Under the pieces are notes generated by a model. That model saw nothing but the letters and a program-made list of their open reading frames with translations, was not told the origin of the DNA and searched no databases. The translations under genes and the position numbers were made by a program. A stretch of DNA of 64,000 bases from an uncultured delta proteobacterium (GTDB lineage Bacteria; Myxococcota_A; UBA9160; JAFDET01), in assembly GCA_947259215.1 (NCBI GenBank), contig CAMYLJ010000008.1, forward strand, positions 271,530 through 335,529, written 5' to 3'. Position 1 is the first letter of the stretch. Each line of letters opens with the position of its first letter. Positions 8,919 through 16,888 of the stretch are shown here, piece by piece.

Positions 8919-9755
8919 TCAGGCGCTTCGCGTGGCGTCCCGGGTCGGCGTTTCCACGACGCCCTTGCCGGCTCCCGCGAGCGGTCGGAGTCCGGGGCGG
9001 GGCGCGGCGCCGATCTCGTGCTCGCCCGCCAGCGCCTCCGCCGCTGCCAGGGTCTCCGCGTCTGCGCGGGCCGGGGCCAGCTCGACGCGTCGCGCGGCGG
9101 CTGCGCGCACCGCGGCAGCCACGTCCTCGACGGTGATCGGGCCCGTCTCGTCCTCGACGCTGCCGGCGCTGTCGGGGTCGAGCGCGAAGCCAAGCTCGCG
9201 GTAGACCGGCACCAGCGCGTCGCGCACGCGTCGCGATTCGCCCACCACGACGACCCCGCCCACGTGCGCGGCGCCGCGCACCACCCGCTGGCCGATGCCG
9301 GCGAGCTTGCGGCGACCGCCGGCGTTCAGACTGTGGCGCCCGGGACAGTACTCGCCCGGGACCTCGCCGATCCGCGCGTCCACGCCCAGCGCCTGGAGCG
9401 CCTCGCGCAGGATCTCCGCCATCTCCTCGAAGCGCGCCTCCACGCCGGCGCGCAGGTCCTCGGCCGGAAGGCTCCAGGCAAAGGCCAGGGTGCGGCGGTG
9501 GAACACGGCCGCGCGGCCCCCGGCCAGCCGCAGCACCGGCGCGAAGCCCGCGGCGCGCGCCGCCGCCACCGCGCGCGAGAAGCCGGGGCGGGTGCGGTCG
9601 AAGACCGAGAAGGCCAGCACGTCGTCGGGGCGGTAGAGGCGCAGGGTCTCACGCGCGTGGCCCTCGGCCACGCGCTGGAGCAGCGCCCGCGAGAGCGCGG
9701 TGTCGAAGGCGGGACGGCCCGGGCAGGCCTGATCGAGCAGCAGCACGCGACGCAC
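8919..9755 (-). CDS. Lipoate/octanoate transferase-fold protein (LplA/LipM-like)
   Basis: The 278-residue protein carries the BPL/LPL catalytic fold: the substrate loop RLAGGRAAVFHRRTLAFAW at about 76-94 and the KLAGIGQR motif whose Lys150 is the family's conserved acyl-group lysine. Cys137 (GEYCPG) lies where LipM octanoyltransferases have their acyl-accepting cysteine, so either ligase or octanoyltransferase activity in lipoyl assembly is possible. No lipoyl-domain protein is nearby. GTG start; TAGGCT ends 6 nt upstream, predicting a leaderless mRNA. Confidence 0.8.
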   Translation of the reverse strand: MRRVLLLDQACPGRPAFDTALSRALLQRVAEGHARETLRLYRPDDVLAFSVFDRTRPGFSRAVAAARAAGFAPVLRLAGGRAAVFHRRTLAFAWSLPAEDLRAGVEARFEEMAEILREALQALGVDARIGEVPGEYCPGRHSLNAGGRRKLAGIGQRVVRGAAHVGGVVVVGESRRVRDALVPVYRELGFALDPDSAGSVEDETGPITVEDVAAAVRAAAARRVELAPARADAETLAAAEALAGEHEIGAAPRPGLRPLAGAGKGVVETPTRDATRSA

Positions 9756-9761
9756 GCTCCG

Positions 9762-9767
9762 AGCCTA
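9762..9767 (-). promoter_or_regulatory. Leaderless -10 element of the lipoate-ligase-fold gene
   Basis: TAGGCT on the minus strand ends 6 nt before the GTG at 9755; no Shine-Dalgarno sequence lies between them. Confidence 0.5.
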
Positions 9768-9830
9768 CCCGATGGGGGCGGTCGTCTGCTGGGATGGACG
9801 CACCCGCGTCCCTGCGGGGATGAAGCGCCT

Positions 9831-9858
9831 TTCGGCCGGCGCCGGCCGATCGGCCGAA
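9831..9858. promoter_or_regulatory. Overlapping GC-rich palindromes, candidate operator
   Basis: A perfect 16-bp palindrome CGGCCGGCGCCGGCCG (9833-9848) overlaps a perfect 14-bp palindrome CGGCCGATCGGCCG (9843-9856), framed by TTCGGCCG and CGGCCGAA. The cluster ends 7 nt before a possible -10 (TAAACT, 9866-9871), covering the -35 region of the 990-residue protein gene. Binding of a dimeric regulator is inferred. Confidence 0.45.
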
Positions 9859-9865
9859 CGCTCGT

Positions 9866-9871
9866 TAAACT
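9866..9871 (+). promoter_or_regulatory. Candidate -10 of the propeller/cytochrome gene
   Basis: TAAACT lies in an AT-richer patch 36 nt upstream of the ATG at 9908; the leader carries GGGGGAG as RBS. Confidence 0.45.
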
Positions 9872-9907
9872 AATCGCTTCGTAGCCATAGCCCGGGGGAG
9901 TCCGCTG

Positions 9908-12880
9908 ATGCGCCGTACCGCCCGTTCGTCCCGCCGCCCGTTCCCGCTGCGTCCGATCGCGCTCGCTCTGGTCGTCGTGGCCGCGGGCAGCCTCGGCATG
10001 TCGAACTGCAATGGATCGACCCACGAGCCCGTCGGCCAGCAGACCTTCTCGAGCCCCCAGTCCAAGCCGATCCTGCTGTCGGCGGACGGTGCCTTCGCCT
10101 TCGTGGCCAACACCACGAGCCGCAGCATCAGCGTGATCGACCTCGCGACCCTCGCCGTCGTGAGCCATGTGGAGGTCGGGCTCGAGCCGGTGGGCCTGGC
10201 GCTGAAGCCGGACGGCAGCGAACTCTGGGTGGCCAATCATGTCTCCGACTCGGTGAGCGTGATCGACCTCGCGGCAGGAAGTCCGACCCGCTGGGCCGTC
10301 GTCGCCACCGTCCAGGACGTGGACGCCGAGGGCGTGACGCGCTTCGACGAGCCCGTGGGGATCGCCTTCGCGGACGACAGCAAGGCCTACGTGTCCCTCT
10401 CCTCGCGCAACGACATCGCCGTCGTGGACACCGCCAGCTACAGCGTGACCGCGCGCATCCACGTCACGGCGCAGGAGCCGCGCGCCATGGCCGTGCGGGG
10501 CGGCCTGCTCTACGTGGCAGCCTTCGAGTCCAACAACCAGACGGAGCTCTCGGTCTGCCCGGCCGGTCTCGCGCCGCCCCAGTGCACCCTCGACGCGGAC
10601 GATCTGGTGGACTTCGTGGTCCAGTCGCCCAACATCCCTGGCGCGGACACGCGGATCGTGGTGGATCAGGACGTGCCGGACCGCGACCTCTTCGTCTACG
10701 AGACGTCGAACGACAACCTGGTGGAGGCGGTCACCGGCGTTGGCACGCTGCTCTACGACGTGGTGGTCTCCAGCACGGGCGAGGCCTTCATCAGCCAGAC
10801 CGAGGCCCGCAACGACGTCAACGGCCTCGACGGCCAGAACCTCGATGTGCTCGAGAACCGGCTCTTCCTGAACCAGGTGGGCCACGTGAGCTGCAACGCC
10901 GGCGGCTGCGGCGCGCCCGGACTCTTCGAGCTCGAGCCGCTGCCGCCCGCCCAGCCCGCGCGTGCCGACGCGCTGGCCACCCCCTACGGTCTCGCGCTCT
11001 CCGACGACGACTCCACCCTGGTGGGCACCGCGGCCGGCACCAGCCGGCTCTACACGCTCGACGCGGGCAGCGGCAACGTGCTCGGCATCCTCGACCTCAA
11101 CGCCGGCGTGGCTGCCGACGCGGGCCAGCAGATTCCCAAGGGCGTCGCGCTGCGTTCCGACCCGGCCGGGGCTCCCCAGACCGCCTACGTGCTGAACACG
11201 CTCGAGAACACGGTGTCCGTGGTGGACGTCAGCGATCCGTCGAGCCCCCAGCACGTCCAGAAGATCGCGGTTGGCAACGATCCGACTCCCGACGCCGTGC
11301 GCCGCGGCCGGATCGCCTTCAACAACGCCTTCGCAGCCAGCACGGCGACCTTCTCCTGCGAGAGCTGCCACCCGGACGCGCACACCGACCAGCTGCTGTG
11401 GCGGATCGGCGGCCCCTGCTTCTTCGGCGCCTGCACGGGCGACGACGAGATCCGCAGCACCATGCCGGTGCGCGGGCTGAAGAACACCTTGCCCCTGCAC
11501 TGGGACGGGACCCACGGCGATCCCTTCGGCGGCATCAACGGCGCCGTCGGCTTCACCGCGAACGTGCCTCCCAGCTGCACCCTGGGTGACGCCGACGGCG
11601 ACCACGACTGCTTCCTGGACCTGGTCTTCGGCAGCCTCTCGGGCGTGATGTGCGATCAGAACGGCGCCTGCCCGCCGGGCGGCAACGAGCTCTCGGTCCA
11701 GGAGCAGGACGACATGGCCGTCTTCCTGGCCAACGTGAGCTATCCGCCCGCTCGCGGTCGCCGCGTGGACGACAGCGTCTCGACCCTGGGCGTGCAGGGC
11801 TTCGCGGACTTCTTCATCGAACGCGGGGGACTGGGCGACCTCGTCGGGGTCCGCACCTGCGCGGACATGGACTCGGGCTGCCACGCCCTGCCGCTCACCG
11901 CGGACACCAATTCCTCGAGCCTCGGCGGCTTCGACGTGCCCACCATGCGCGGCATGTCCGATCGCTGGCTCCAGTTCTCGATCGGCATCACCAACGCCGA
12001 GGAGACCCAGGAGTGGGTGAAGTCGCCCCAGACCCTGGACATCGGCCTGGGCGTGCCGCTCTTCGCGCCGGCGACCGCCATCCCCTTCGATTCCAGCGAG
12101 GGCTTCGAGGAGGACGTCACCTTTGCGGTGGCCTTCAGCGTCTTCCAGCCCGTCTACGGGCAGGGGCCGATGCCCATGCTCCAGATGTTCGAGGAGGCCA
12201 GCACCGGTCACAGCGGCGCCCTCGGACGCCAGCTGACCCTGGACGCGACCTCCGCCCAGAGCGGCAGCCAGGCCCTGGCCGACACCAACGCCCTCCTCGA
12301 CGTCCTCGAGGCCGCCGACGGCCGGGACGCCGTCAACCTGCGCATTGCGGGCCGGCGCGAGGCGGCGGGCACCATGGTCCCGGTCACGTTGAGCTATCGC
12401 GCGGCGGAGGGCGTGTACAAGAACAGCAACGACGCGCAGGTCTTCACCCGGGCCGAGCTGCTGGCCGAGGCGGATGCCGGCACGGCGATCCTGACCGTCA
12501 CGGCTGCGCTGCCCCAGAACTTCGGCAGCGACGATCACCGCCAGCCCCTGCTCTCGGTCACGACCCTGAGCGACGGCCCGCTCGGGAACCCGGACCTGCC
12601 GATCCTGCCCCAGGATGCGCCCTTCAGCCTGGCCGCGGTCGACGTGCGTGGTGATGCGGTGATCCTGGTGGACGGGCTGGCGGCGGCCGGCACGCTCACC
12701 TGCGTGGGCGGAACGTTCAACCCCTACTGCGACTCAGGCGTGGTCGAGTTCGATCTCGCGAGTATTCCGCCCCAGGGGCTGCACCTCCTCCAGGTGCAGA
12801 ACCCGGGCGGGCCGCTCAGCAACGAGTTCCCGCTGTGCTCGGCCACCGGTCCGCTCGGGGTCTGCCGCCAGATCCCCTAG
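9908..12880 (+). CDS. Secreted YVTN-type beta-propeller protein with a c-type haem motif
   Basis: This 990-residue exported protein has a signal peptide (hydrophobic 17-29) with Cys34 soon after. Residues about 50-450 contain propeller-type repeats such as SISVIDLATLAVVSHVEVG and NTVSVVDVSD, typical of YncE/YVTN proteins. A single CxxCH haem motif follows (Cys484, Cys487, His488 in CESCHPDAH), then the MPVRGLKNTLPLHWDG segment seen in di-haem peroxidase-like cytochromes, with Met a possible axial ligand. The last 350 residues are unrecognised and end with a Cys-rich tail. A redox role in the periplasm or on the cell surface is inferred. It stops on a CTAG shared with the rhomboid gene. Confidence 0.8.
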   Translation: MRRTARSSRRPFPLRPIALALVVVAAGSLGMSNCNGSTHEPVGQQTFSSPQSKPILLSADGAFAFVANTTSRSISVIDLATLAVVSHVEVGLEPVGLALKPDGSELWVANHVSDSVSVIDLAAGSPTRWAVVATVQDVDAEGVTRFDEPVGIAFADDSKAYVSLSSRNDIAVVDTASYSVTARIHVTAQEPRAMAVRGGLLYVAAFESNNQTELSVCPAGLAPPQCTLDADDLVDFVVQSPNIPGADTRIVVDQDVPDRDLFVYETSNDNLVEAVTGVGTLLYDVVVSSTGEAFISQTEARNDVNGLDGQNLDVLENRLFLNQVGHVSCNAGGCGAPGLFELEPLPPAQPARADALATPYGLALSDDDSTLVGTAAGTSRLYTLDAGSGNVLGILDLNAGVAADAGQQIPKGVALRSDPAGAPQTAYVLNTLENTVSVVDVSDPSSPQHVQKIAVGNDPTPDAVRRGRIAFNNAFAASTATFSCESCHPDAHTDQLLWRIGGPCFFGACTGDDEIRSTMPVRGLKNTLPLHWDGTHGDPFGGINGAVGFTANVPPSCTLGDADGDHDCFLDLVFGSLSGVMCDQNGACPPGGNELSVQEQDDMAVFLANVSYPPARGRRVDDSVSTLGVQGFADFFIERGGLGDLVGVRTCADMDSGCHALPLTADTNSSSLGGFDVPTMRGMSDRWLQFSIGITNAEETQEWVKSPQTLDIGLGVPLFAPATAIPFDSSEGFEEDVTFAVAFSVFQPVYGQGPMPMLQMFEEASTGHSGALGRQLTLDATSAQSGSQALADTNALLDVLEAADGRDAVNLRIAGRREAAGTMVPVTLSYRAAEGVYKNSNDAQVFTRAELLAEADAGTAILTVTAALPQNFGSDDHRQPLLSVTTLSDGPLGNPDLPILPQDAPFSLAAVDVRGDAVILVDGLAAAGTLTCVGGTFNPYCDSGVVEFDLASIPPQGLHLLQVQNPGGPLSNEFPLCSATGPLGVCRQIP

Positions 12881-13641
12881 CGGCCACGGGAGCGGTGCGC
12901 GCGGGGTCGCCAGCCGTGGAGGGGGTGGCGGTCCACCAGCGCGCGTTGCCGGAACGGGACGATCAGCAGGACGCCCGCCGCGAAGCCGCCCACGTGCGCC
13001 CAGAACGCCACGCCGCCGCCCGCGGCGCCCAGGGACGCCGCGCCCCCCACCAGCTGGATCACGAACCAGTAGCCCAGCATGAACATCGCCGGCACGGCGA
13101 CGGTGGTGACGTAGAAGCCGAGCACCAGCAGCAGGTGCACCCGCACCCGCGGATACAGCACGATGTAGGCGCCCATCACGCCGCCGATCGCGCCCGATGC
13201 GCCCACCATCGGGACTCCGGAGTCGGGGTTCGAAACGATCTGTGCCGCGGAGGCCGCGATCCCGCAGAGCAGGTAGAAGCACGCGAAGCGGGTGTGCCCC
13301 ATGGAGTCCTCGACGTTGTTCCCGAAGACCCACAGGAACCACATGTTGCCGAGGATGTGCATCCAGCCCCCGTGCAGGAACATCGACGTCACCATGGTGT
13401 GCCAGCCGGGCTGCTCGGCGATCACGCAGGCGCTGCCGGGCCCGAGGGGGACCGAGGTTCCCGGCGCCAGCTGGCCGAGCAGCTCTCCGGGGATCAATCC
13501 CAGCTGGCACACCGAGCGCACCAGCGGAGCCTCGGCTCCGAGACCCTGCACCAGCACCCAGGCCGCCGCGTTCGCCGCGATCAGCGCGTAGGTGATGACC
13601 GGCGTGAGGAAGTGCGGATTCTCGTCCTTGAGGGGGAACAC
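12877..13641 (-). CDS. Rhomboid-family intramembrane serine protease
   Basis: The 254-residue protein has about six membrane helices. The rhomboid catalytic dyad is visible: Ser149 in GASGAIGG and His216 in AHVGGFAAG, with the HxxxN element His95/Asn99 (HILGNMWF) forming the oxyanion site. A soluble insertion at 45-80 contains Cys45 and Cys72, which could pair outside the membrane. It cleaves within or near membrane helices of other proteins; substrates unknown. GTG start, with a -10 TACCCT ending 9 nt upstream and no RBS. It ends on the CTAG at 12877-12880. Confidence 0.88.
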   Translation of the reverse strand: MFPLKDENPHFLTPVITYALIAANAAAWVLVQGLGAEAPLVRSVCQLGLIPGELLGQLAPGTSVPLGPGSACVIAEQPGWHTMVTSMFLHGGWMHILGNMWFLWVFGNNVEDSMGHTRFACFYLLCGIAASAAQIVSNPDSGVPMVGASGAIGGVMGAYIVLYPRVRVHLLLVLGFYVTTVAVPAMFMLGYWFVIQLVGGAASLGAAGGGVAFWAHVGGFAAGVLLIVPFRQRALVDRHPLHGWRPRAHRSRGR

Positions 13642-13650
13642 GCGTCGGGA

Positions 13651-13673
13651 AGGGTACCCGAAGCGGGTAGACT
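13651..13673. promoter_or_regulatory. Back-to-back leaderless promoters (rhomboid / BASS transporter)
   Basis: TACCCT (13656-13651, minus) ends 9 nt before the rhomboid GTG at 13641; TAGACT (13668-13673, plus) ends 6 nt before the transporter ATG at 13680. Only 38 nt separate the two start codons, so the polymerase sites must exclude each other. Confidence 0.55.
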
Positions 13674-13679
13674 GCGGCG

Positions 13680-14558
13680 ATGGAGAGTGTCGGCTGGGTC
13701 GATTGGGCGGCGCCGCTGGTCTTGTTCGCCATGATGGGCGTGGTGGGTCTCGAGCTCATCCCCGCGGACTTCCGGCGCGTGGCCCGCTATCCCGCGGTGG
13801 TGCTCGTCGGCACCCTGGCCCAGTGGACCGTGCTGCCCCTGCTGGCCGCCGGTCTGCTGGCCGCGACGCGGCCCGAGCCGGGCGTGGCGGCGGGCGTCGT
13901 GCTGGTCACGGCGGCGCCCGGGGGCGGGATCTCCAACGTGTTCACGTTCCTGGCCGGCGCCAACACGGCGCTCTCGGTCACCCTGACCGCGGTCTCGTCG
14001 CTGCTGGCGGTGGTGGCGCTGCCGCTGGTGACGGCCACCGGCTTCGCCTGGTTCGTGGGCGAGGAAGGCGGCGTCGCGGTGTCGGTGGTCCCCCTGATCG
14101 GACAGCTCGTCGTGCTGGTCGTGCTTCCGATCGCGCTCGGGATGGAGCTGCGGCGGCGCCGGCCGCACGTGGCCGAGCATCACGCCGCGCGACTGCGCGG
14201 CCTCGTGCTGGTGCTGCTCGCGGTCCTCTTCACCGCGGCGCTGCGCGCGGACCAGAGCGGCCTGGTGTCGGAGGTCTTCCGGAACCTGGGGCTGGCCTTC
14301 CTCTGGACCGCGGGGGCGGCGGCCCTGGGCCTGGCCGTGTCGCTGGCGCTGCGCCTCCCGGGTCCCGACCGCTTCACCTTCGCGATCGAGTTCTCCGTGA
14401 AGAACGTGGGGCTGGCGGCGATCGTGGCGCTCGCGGGCTTCGATCGCCCGGAGTTCGCCGTCTTTGCGGGCTCGTACGTGATGGTGGGCTATCCGCTGGC
14501 GGCGCTGGGCGCGCTCGCGTACCGCAGGCTCGAGCCCTGGGGCCGTGCGCGGGGCTAG
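13680..14558 (+). CDS. Bile acid:sodium symporter (BASS) family transporter
   Basis: The 292-residue protein has about nine hydrophobic segments across its length and the BASS core pattern in the first half (LEL-IPADFRRVARYP, then the glycine-rich VTAAPGGGISNVFTFLAGAN, which matches the family's sodium-site crossover). It should move an organic anion with Na+ across the inner membrane. Homologues transport bile acids, pantoate, 2-keto acids or taurine, so the substrate is open. Leaderless start. Its TAG stop lies in the first CTAG of the tandem hairpin repeat. Confidence 0.85.
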   Translation: MESVGWVDWAAPLVLFAMMGVVGLELIPADFRRVARYPAVVLVGTLAQWTVLPLLAAGLLAATRPEPGVAAGVVLVTAAPGGGISNVFTFLAGANTALSVTLTAVSSLLAVVALPLVTATGFAWFVGEEGGVAVSVVPLIGQLVVLVVLPIALGMELRRRRPHVAEHHAARLRGLVLVLLAVLFTAALRADQSGLVSEVFRNLGLAFLWTAGAAALGLAVSLALRLPGPDRFTFAIEFSVKNVGLAAIVALAGFDRPEFAVFAGSYVMVGYPLAALGALAYRRLEPWGRARG

Positions 14559-14690
14559 CTGACGGAGCCCGAAGGGCTCCGTTTGCGGCGCAAGCCGACC
14601 CAAAGGGTCGGCCGGCTAGCTGACGGAGCCCGAAGGGCTCCGTTTGCGGCGCAAGCCGACCCAAGACTTCGTCTTGGGGCGGCCTGCTAG
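14554..14690. repeat. Tandem 61-bp hairpin unit filling a CTAG-to-CTAG gap
   Basis: Two copies begin with GCTAGCTGACGGAG at 14554 and 14615 (period 61; first 50 nt identical). Each copy holds adjoining stem-loops with three-base loops: an 8-bp stem with loop GAA (14563-14581; 14624-14642), a 4-bp stem TTGC-GGC-GCAA (14583-14593; 14644-14654), and a third. The third is an 8-bp stem with loop AAA in copy 1 (14594-14612) and a 13-bp stem with one mismatch and loop TTC in copy 2 (14655-14683). CTAG occurs at 14555, 14616 and 14687; the outer two are the stop codons of the convergent genes. The array may also act as a two-way terminator, though it lacks a T-tract. Confidence 0.9.
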
Positions 14691-15628
14691 TCGGAGCCCA
14701 GCAGCTCGGACAGCGCCGCGGCCGCGCTCTGCGGAGCGCGCAGGAAGCCGGCCTTCTCCACCGCCGCCTGGGCTTCCTCGGACAGGGCGTACTCCAGGAA
14801 GGCCCGCAGCTCGCTCCGCAGCGGCGCGCCGTCGGCTGGAGCCAGCACGTAGAAGTACAGGAGCCGCCCGAGCGGGTAGCTGCCCGAGGCCACGCCGTCG
14901 GCCGTGGGTCGCGCGAACGTCCCGGCGCCGTTCGCCGCCAGCCCCAGCGGCTTCATGCCCTCGATGGCGTCGCTGCGGCTGCCGAACCCGATGGCGAAGC
15001 GTGACTCCGCCACGGCGAGCGCGGCGGACGCGCCGCCCGGGTTGATGCGCAGCCAATCCTTGAAGCGGCCGCCGCAGAGCGCCACGTCCCGAAAGTAGGT
15101 GCCGGTGCCGGAGCCGGGCCGCCGGCCGTAGAGGCCGATGGCGCGGTCGCTCCAGTCGCCGGCGAGGCCGAGCTGACCCCAGGTGGTGACGTCCTCGTCG
15201 TGGCCGCAGCGCCGCGTCTGGGAGAAGACCGCGTCGATCTGGGACAGGCTGAGTCCCTCGAGCGGGTTGCTCCCGTTCACGAACACCACCAGGGCGTCGG
15301 CGGCCACGGGGATCGCGACCGGCTGGCGGTCGTGGCGGCGCTCGAACGCCTCGCGCTCGGCGTCGTTCAGCGGGCGGGTCATGCTGCCGACGTCCGCCTC
15401 TCCGGACAGCAATGCAGGCGGCGCGGTGGAGGTTCCGGTGCTGACGATCTCCACCCGCACGTCGTGGGCGCGCTCGAAGGCCTCGGCCCAGCCGCGAGTG
15501 AAGCGCGGCATCGTGTAGCCCGAGCCGACGATCCGCAGGCTGGCCGCCGGCTCCTCCTCGGCCCGGGTGCCGGGCGCCACCACCGCCAGCGCCACCACGA
15601 GCGCGATCCGGGTCCAGATCGTCCTCAT
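14687..15628 (-). CDS. PstS-like substrate-binding protein (phosphate/anion type)
   Basis: This 313-residue periplasmic protein has a signal peptide cleaved near residue 23 (TRAEEE). It follows the PstS-like binding-protein pattern: RIVGSGYTMPRFTRGWAEAF at the start, STGTSTAPPALLSGEADVGSMTRPL around 63-86, and RPGSGTGTYF near 168, the usual anion-binding loop. It should bind phosphate or a similar oxyanion. No PstCAB genes are present, so it may be an orphan or a sensor/scavenger. Its start codon overlaps the protease stop by 4 nt (ATGA), and its own stop is in the last CTAG of the repeat. Confidence 0.82.
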   Translation of the reverse strand: MRTIWTRIALVVALAVVAPGTRAEEEPAASLRIVGSGYTMPRFTRGWAEAFERAHDVRVEIVSTGTSTAPPALLSGEADVGSMTRPLNDAEREAFERRHDRQPVAIPVAADALVVFVNGSNPLEGLSLSQIDAVFSQTRRCGHDEDVTTWGQLGLAGDWSDRAIGLYGRRPGSGTGTYFRDVALCGGRFKDWLRINPGGASAALAVAESRFAIGFGSRSDAIEGMKPLGLAANGAGTFARPTADGVASGSYPLGRLLYFYVLAPADGAPLRSELRAFLEYALSEEAQAAVEKAGFLRAPQSAAAALSELLGSD

Positions 15629-16800
15629 CGCTCGGCCACCACCAGCACCACCGAGGCCTCCACGTTGCTCGCCAGGGCCTCCCAGCTGCCGGGCGAGGTG
15701 GCTTCCTTCTCCGCGCGCCAGTCGGAGCCCAGGCGGCGCCTCAGCATCTGATGGGCGTAGTCGGACTTGAGGGCGTAGTTCACGTTCTGCGGGATCACGC
15801 CGGCGACCGCCGCCGTGGCCAGCGGATTCAGGATGGCCGTGATCACGCCGACCACCTCACCGCGCTGGTTCATCAGCGGGCCGCCGGAGTTGCCGGGCTG
15901 CACCGGAGCGTCCACCTGCGTGTAGCGGTCGTCGCCCTGCATGCCCTTCAGCGCGTTCACGTGTCCGAAGGTCGCCTTCTGGTCGGAGCCCTGAAGGGTG
16001 ACCAGGGGGTAGCCGAGCACCATCACCTCGGTGCCGCGCGCCAGGTCGTTGGTGCGGCGCACGGGCAGCGGGCGGCGGATGGCCTTCACCTTCAGCAGGG
16101 CCAGGTCGTTGTCGGGATCGCGGCTCACGATCTCGGCGTCCACCAGGTCGCCATCGTCGAGCTTCACCTGCACCCGGGTGGCCTGGTCGATCACGTGGTG
16201 GTTGGTCAGCAGGTGGCCGTCCCAGCTCACGAAGAAGGCGGTGCCGGTGCCGATGCCGTGGGCGGCTTCGCCGCCCGTCGCGGGCAGTGCCGGCCTGCGC
16301 GCCTGGGAGCGGACCGCTTCGTTCAGGGCCGTCTTCGCCCGCTCGGGCGATCCGCCGTAGACCAGGTGCAGGCGATTCCCGTCGGCGTCGCGCCCCTTGC
16401 CGAAGCCCGAGGCGCATTCGGGATCGGCGCTCCACTCGAAGAGCAGCGCGCGGCCGTCGCTGCAGGTGAGCTGCGCCATCCCGCGCACGCCGTCGCAACG
16501 CGCCGGCGGCAGCGCCGCGGGAGGCATCACCTTCACGGGCGCCCCCCCCACACAGCGCGCGCTGCCCACCTGGGTCTTCAGGTCGAGGGTGCGTGGCAGC
16601 AGGAAGCCGTAGCGCGTGATGGTGCCCGCGAGCACCTCGTTGTAGTCGTCGAACCACGCCACCGCCGGCATCTCCAGTGACTGGGGCAGCCGCGACGGCT
16701 GGATGCGGGTGGGCTGGGGCGCGGGCGCCGGGGCCGCGCAGGCCGCCGCCAGGAGCAGGGCGGCGCCGAGGCTGGCGGTGAGGAGGCTGCGCAGGAACAC
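15625..16800 (-). CDS. Trypsin-like (S1) serine protease, lipoprotein
   Basis: The 391-residue product starts at GTG 16800, where a signal sequence ends in LLLAAACAAP, a plausible lipobox. The first 170 mature residues are an unrecognised Cys-containing domain. The protease domain has the full triad: His202 (LTNHHVID), Asp232 (DNDLALLK) and Ser305 (QPGNSGGPL), as in HtrA/Do-like proteases, but no PDZ domain follows. It likely works in the periplasm, perhaps in protein quality control. The longer open frame upstream lacks an RBS, and a -10 TACCCA ends 8 nt before the chosen start. Translationally coupled to the PstS-like gene. Confidence 0.83.
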   Translation of the reverse strand: MFLRSLLTASLGAALLLAAACAAPAPAPQPTRIQPSRLPQSLEMPAVAWFDDYNEVLAGTITRYGFLLPRTLDLKTQVGSARCVGGAPVKVMPPAALPPARCDGVRGMAQLTCSDGRALLFEWSADPECASGFGKGRDADGNRLHLVYGGSPERAKTALNEAVRSQARRPALPATGGEAAHGIGTGTAFFVSWDGHLLTNHHVIDQATRVQVKLDDGDLVDAEIVSRDPDNDLALLKVKAIRRPLPVRRTNDLARGTEVMVLGYPLVTLQGSDQKATFGHVNALKGMQGDDRYTQVDAPVQPGNSGGPLMNQRGEVVGVITAILNPLATAAVAGVIPQNVNYALKSDYAHQMLRRRLGSDWRAEKEATSPGSWEALASNVEASVVLVVAER

Positions 16801-16808
16801 CGCGCCCG

Positions 16809-16814
16809 TGGGTA
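16809..16814 (-). promoter_or_regulatory. Leaderless -10 element of the S1 protease
   Basis: TACCCA on the minus strand ends 8 nt before GTG 16800. Confidence 0.4.
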
Positions 16815-16873
16815 GCACACGGTCGGACCGAGTCGAGCGCCGCGGTGGCTTCCCGGCGTCGCGGGCCCGGGTG

Positions 16874-16879
16874 TATCCT
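16874..16879 (+). promoter_or_regulatory. Leaderless -10 element of the acyl-CoA dehydrogenase
   Basis: TATCCT ends 9 nt before ATG 16889; no RBS between. Confidence 0.5.
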
Positions 16880-16888
16880 GTCGGTCGC

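Noticed and set aside
9326..12538. Long minus-strand open frame opposite the 990-residue protein
   Set aside because: His/Val/Glu/Arg-rich shadow with no start context and no domain.
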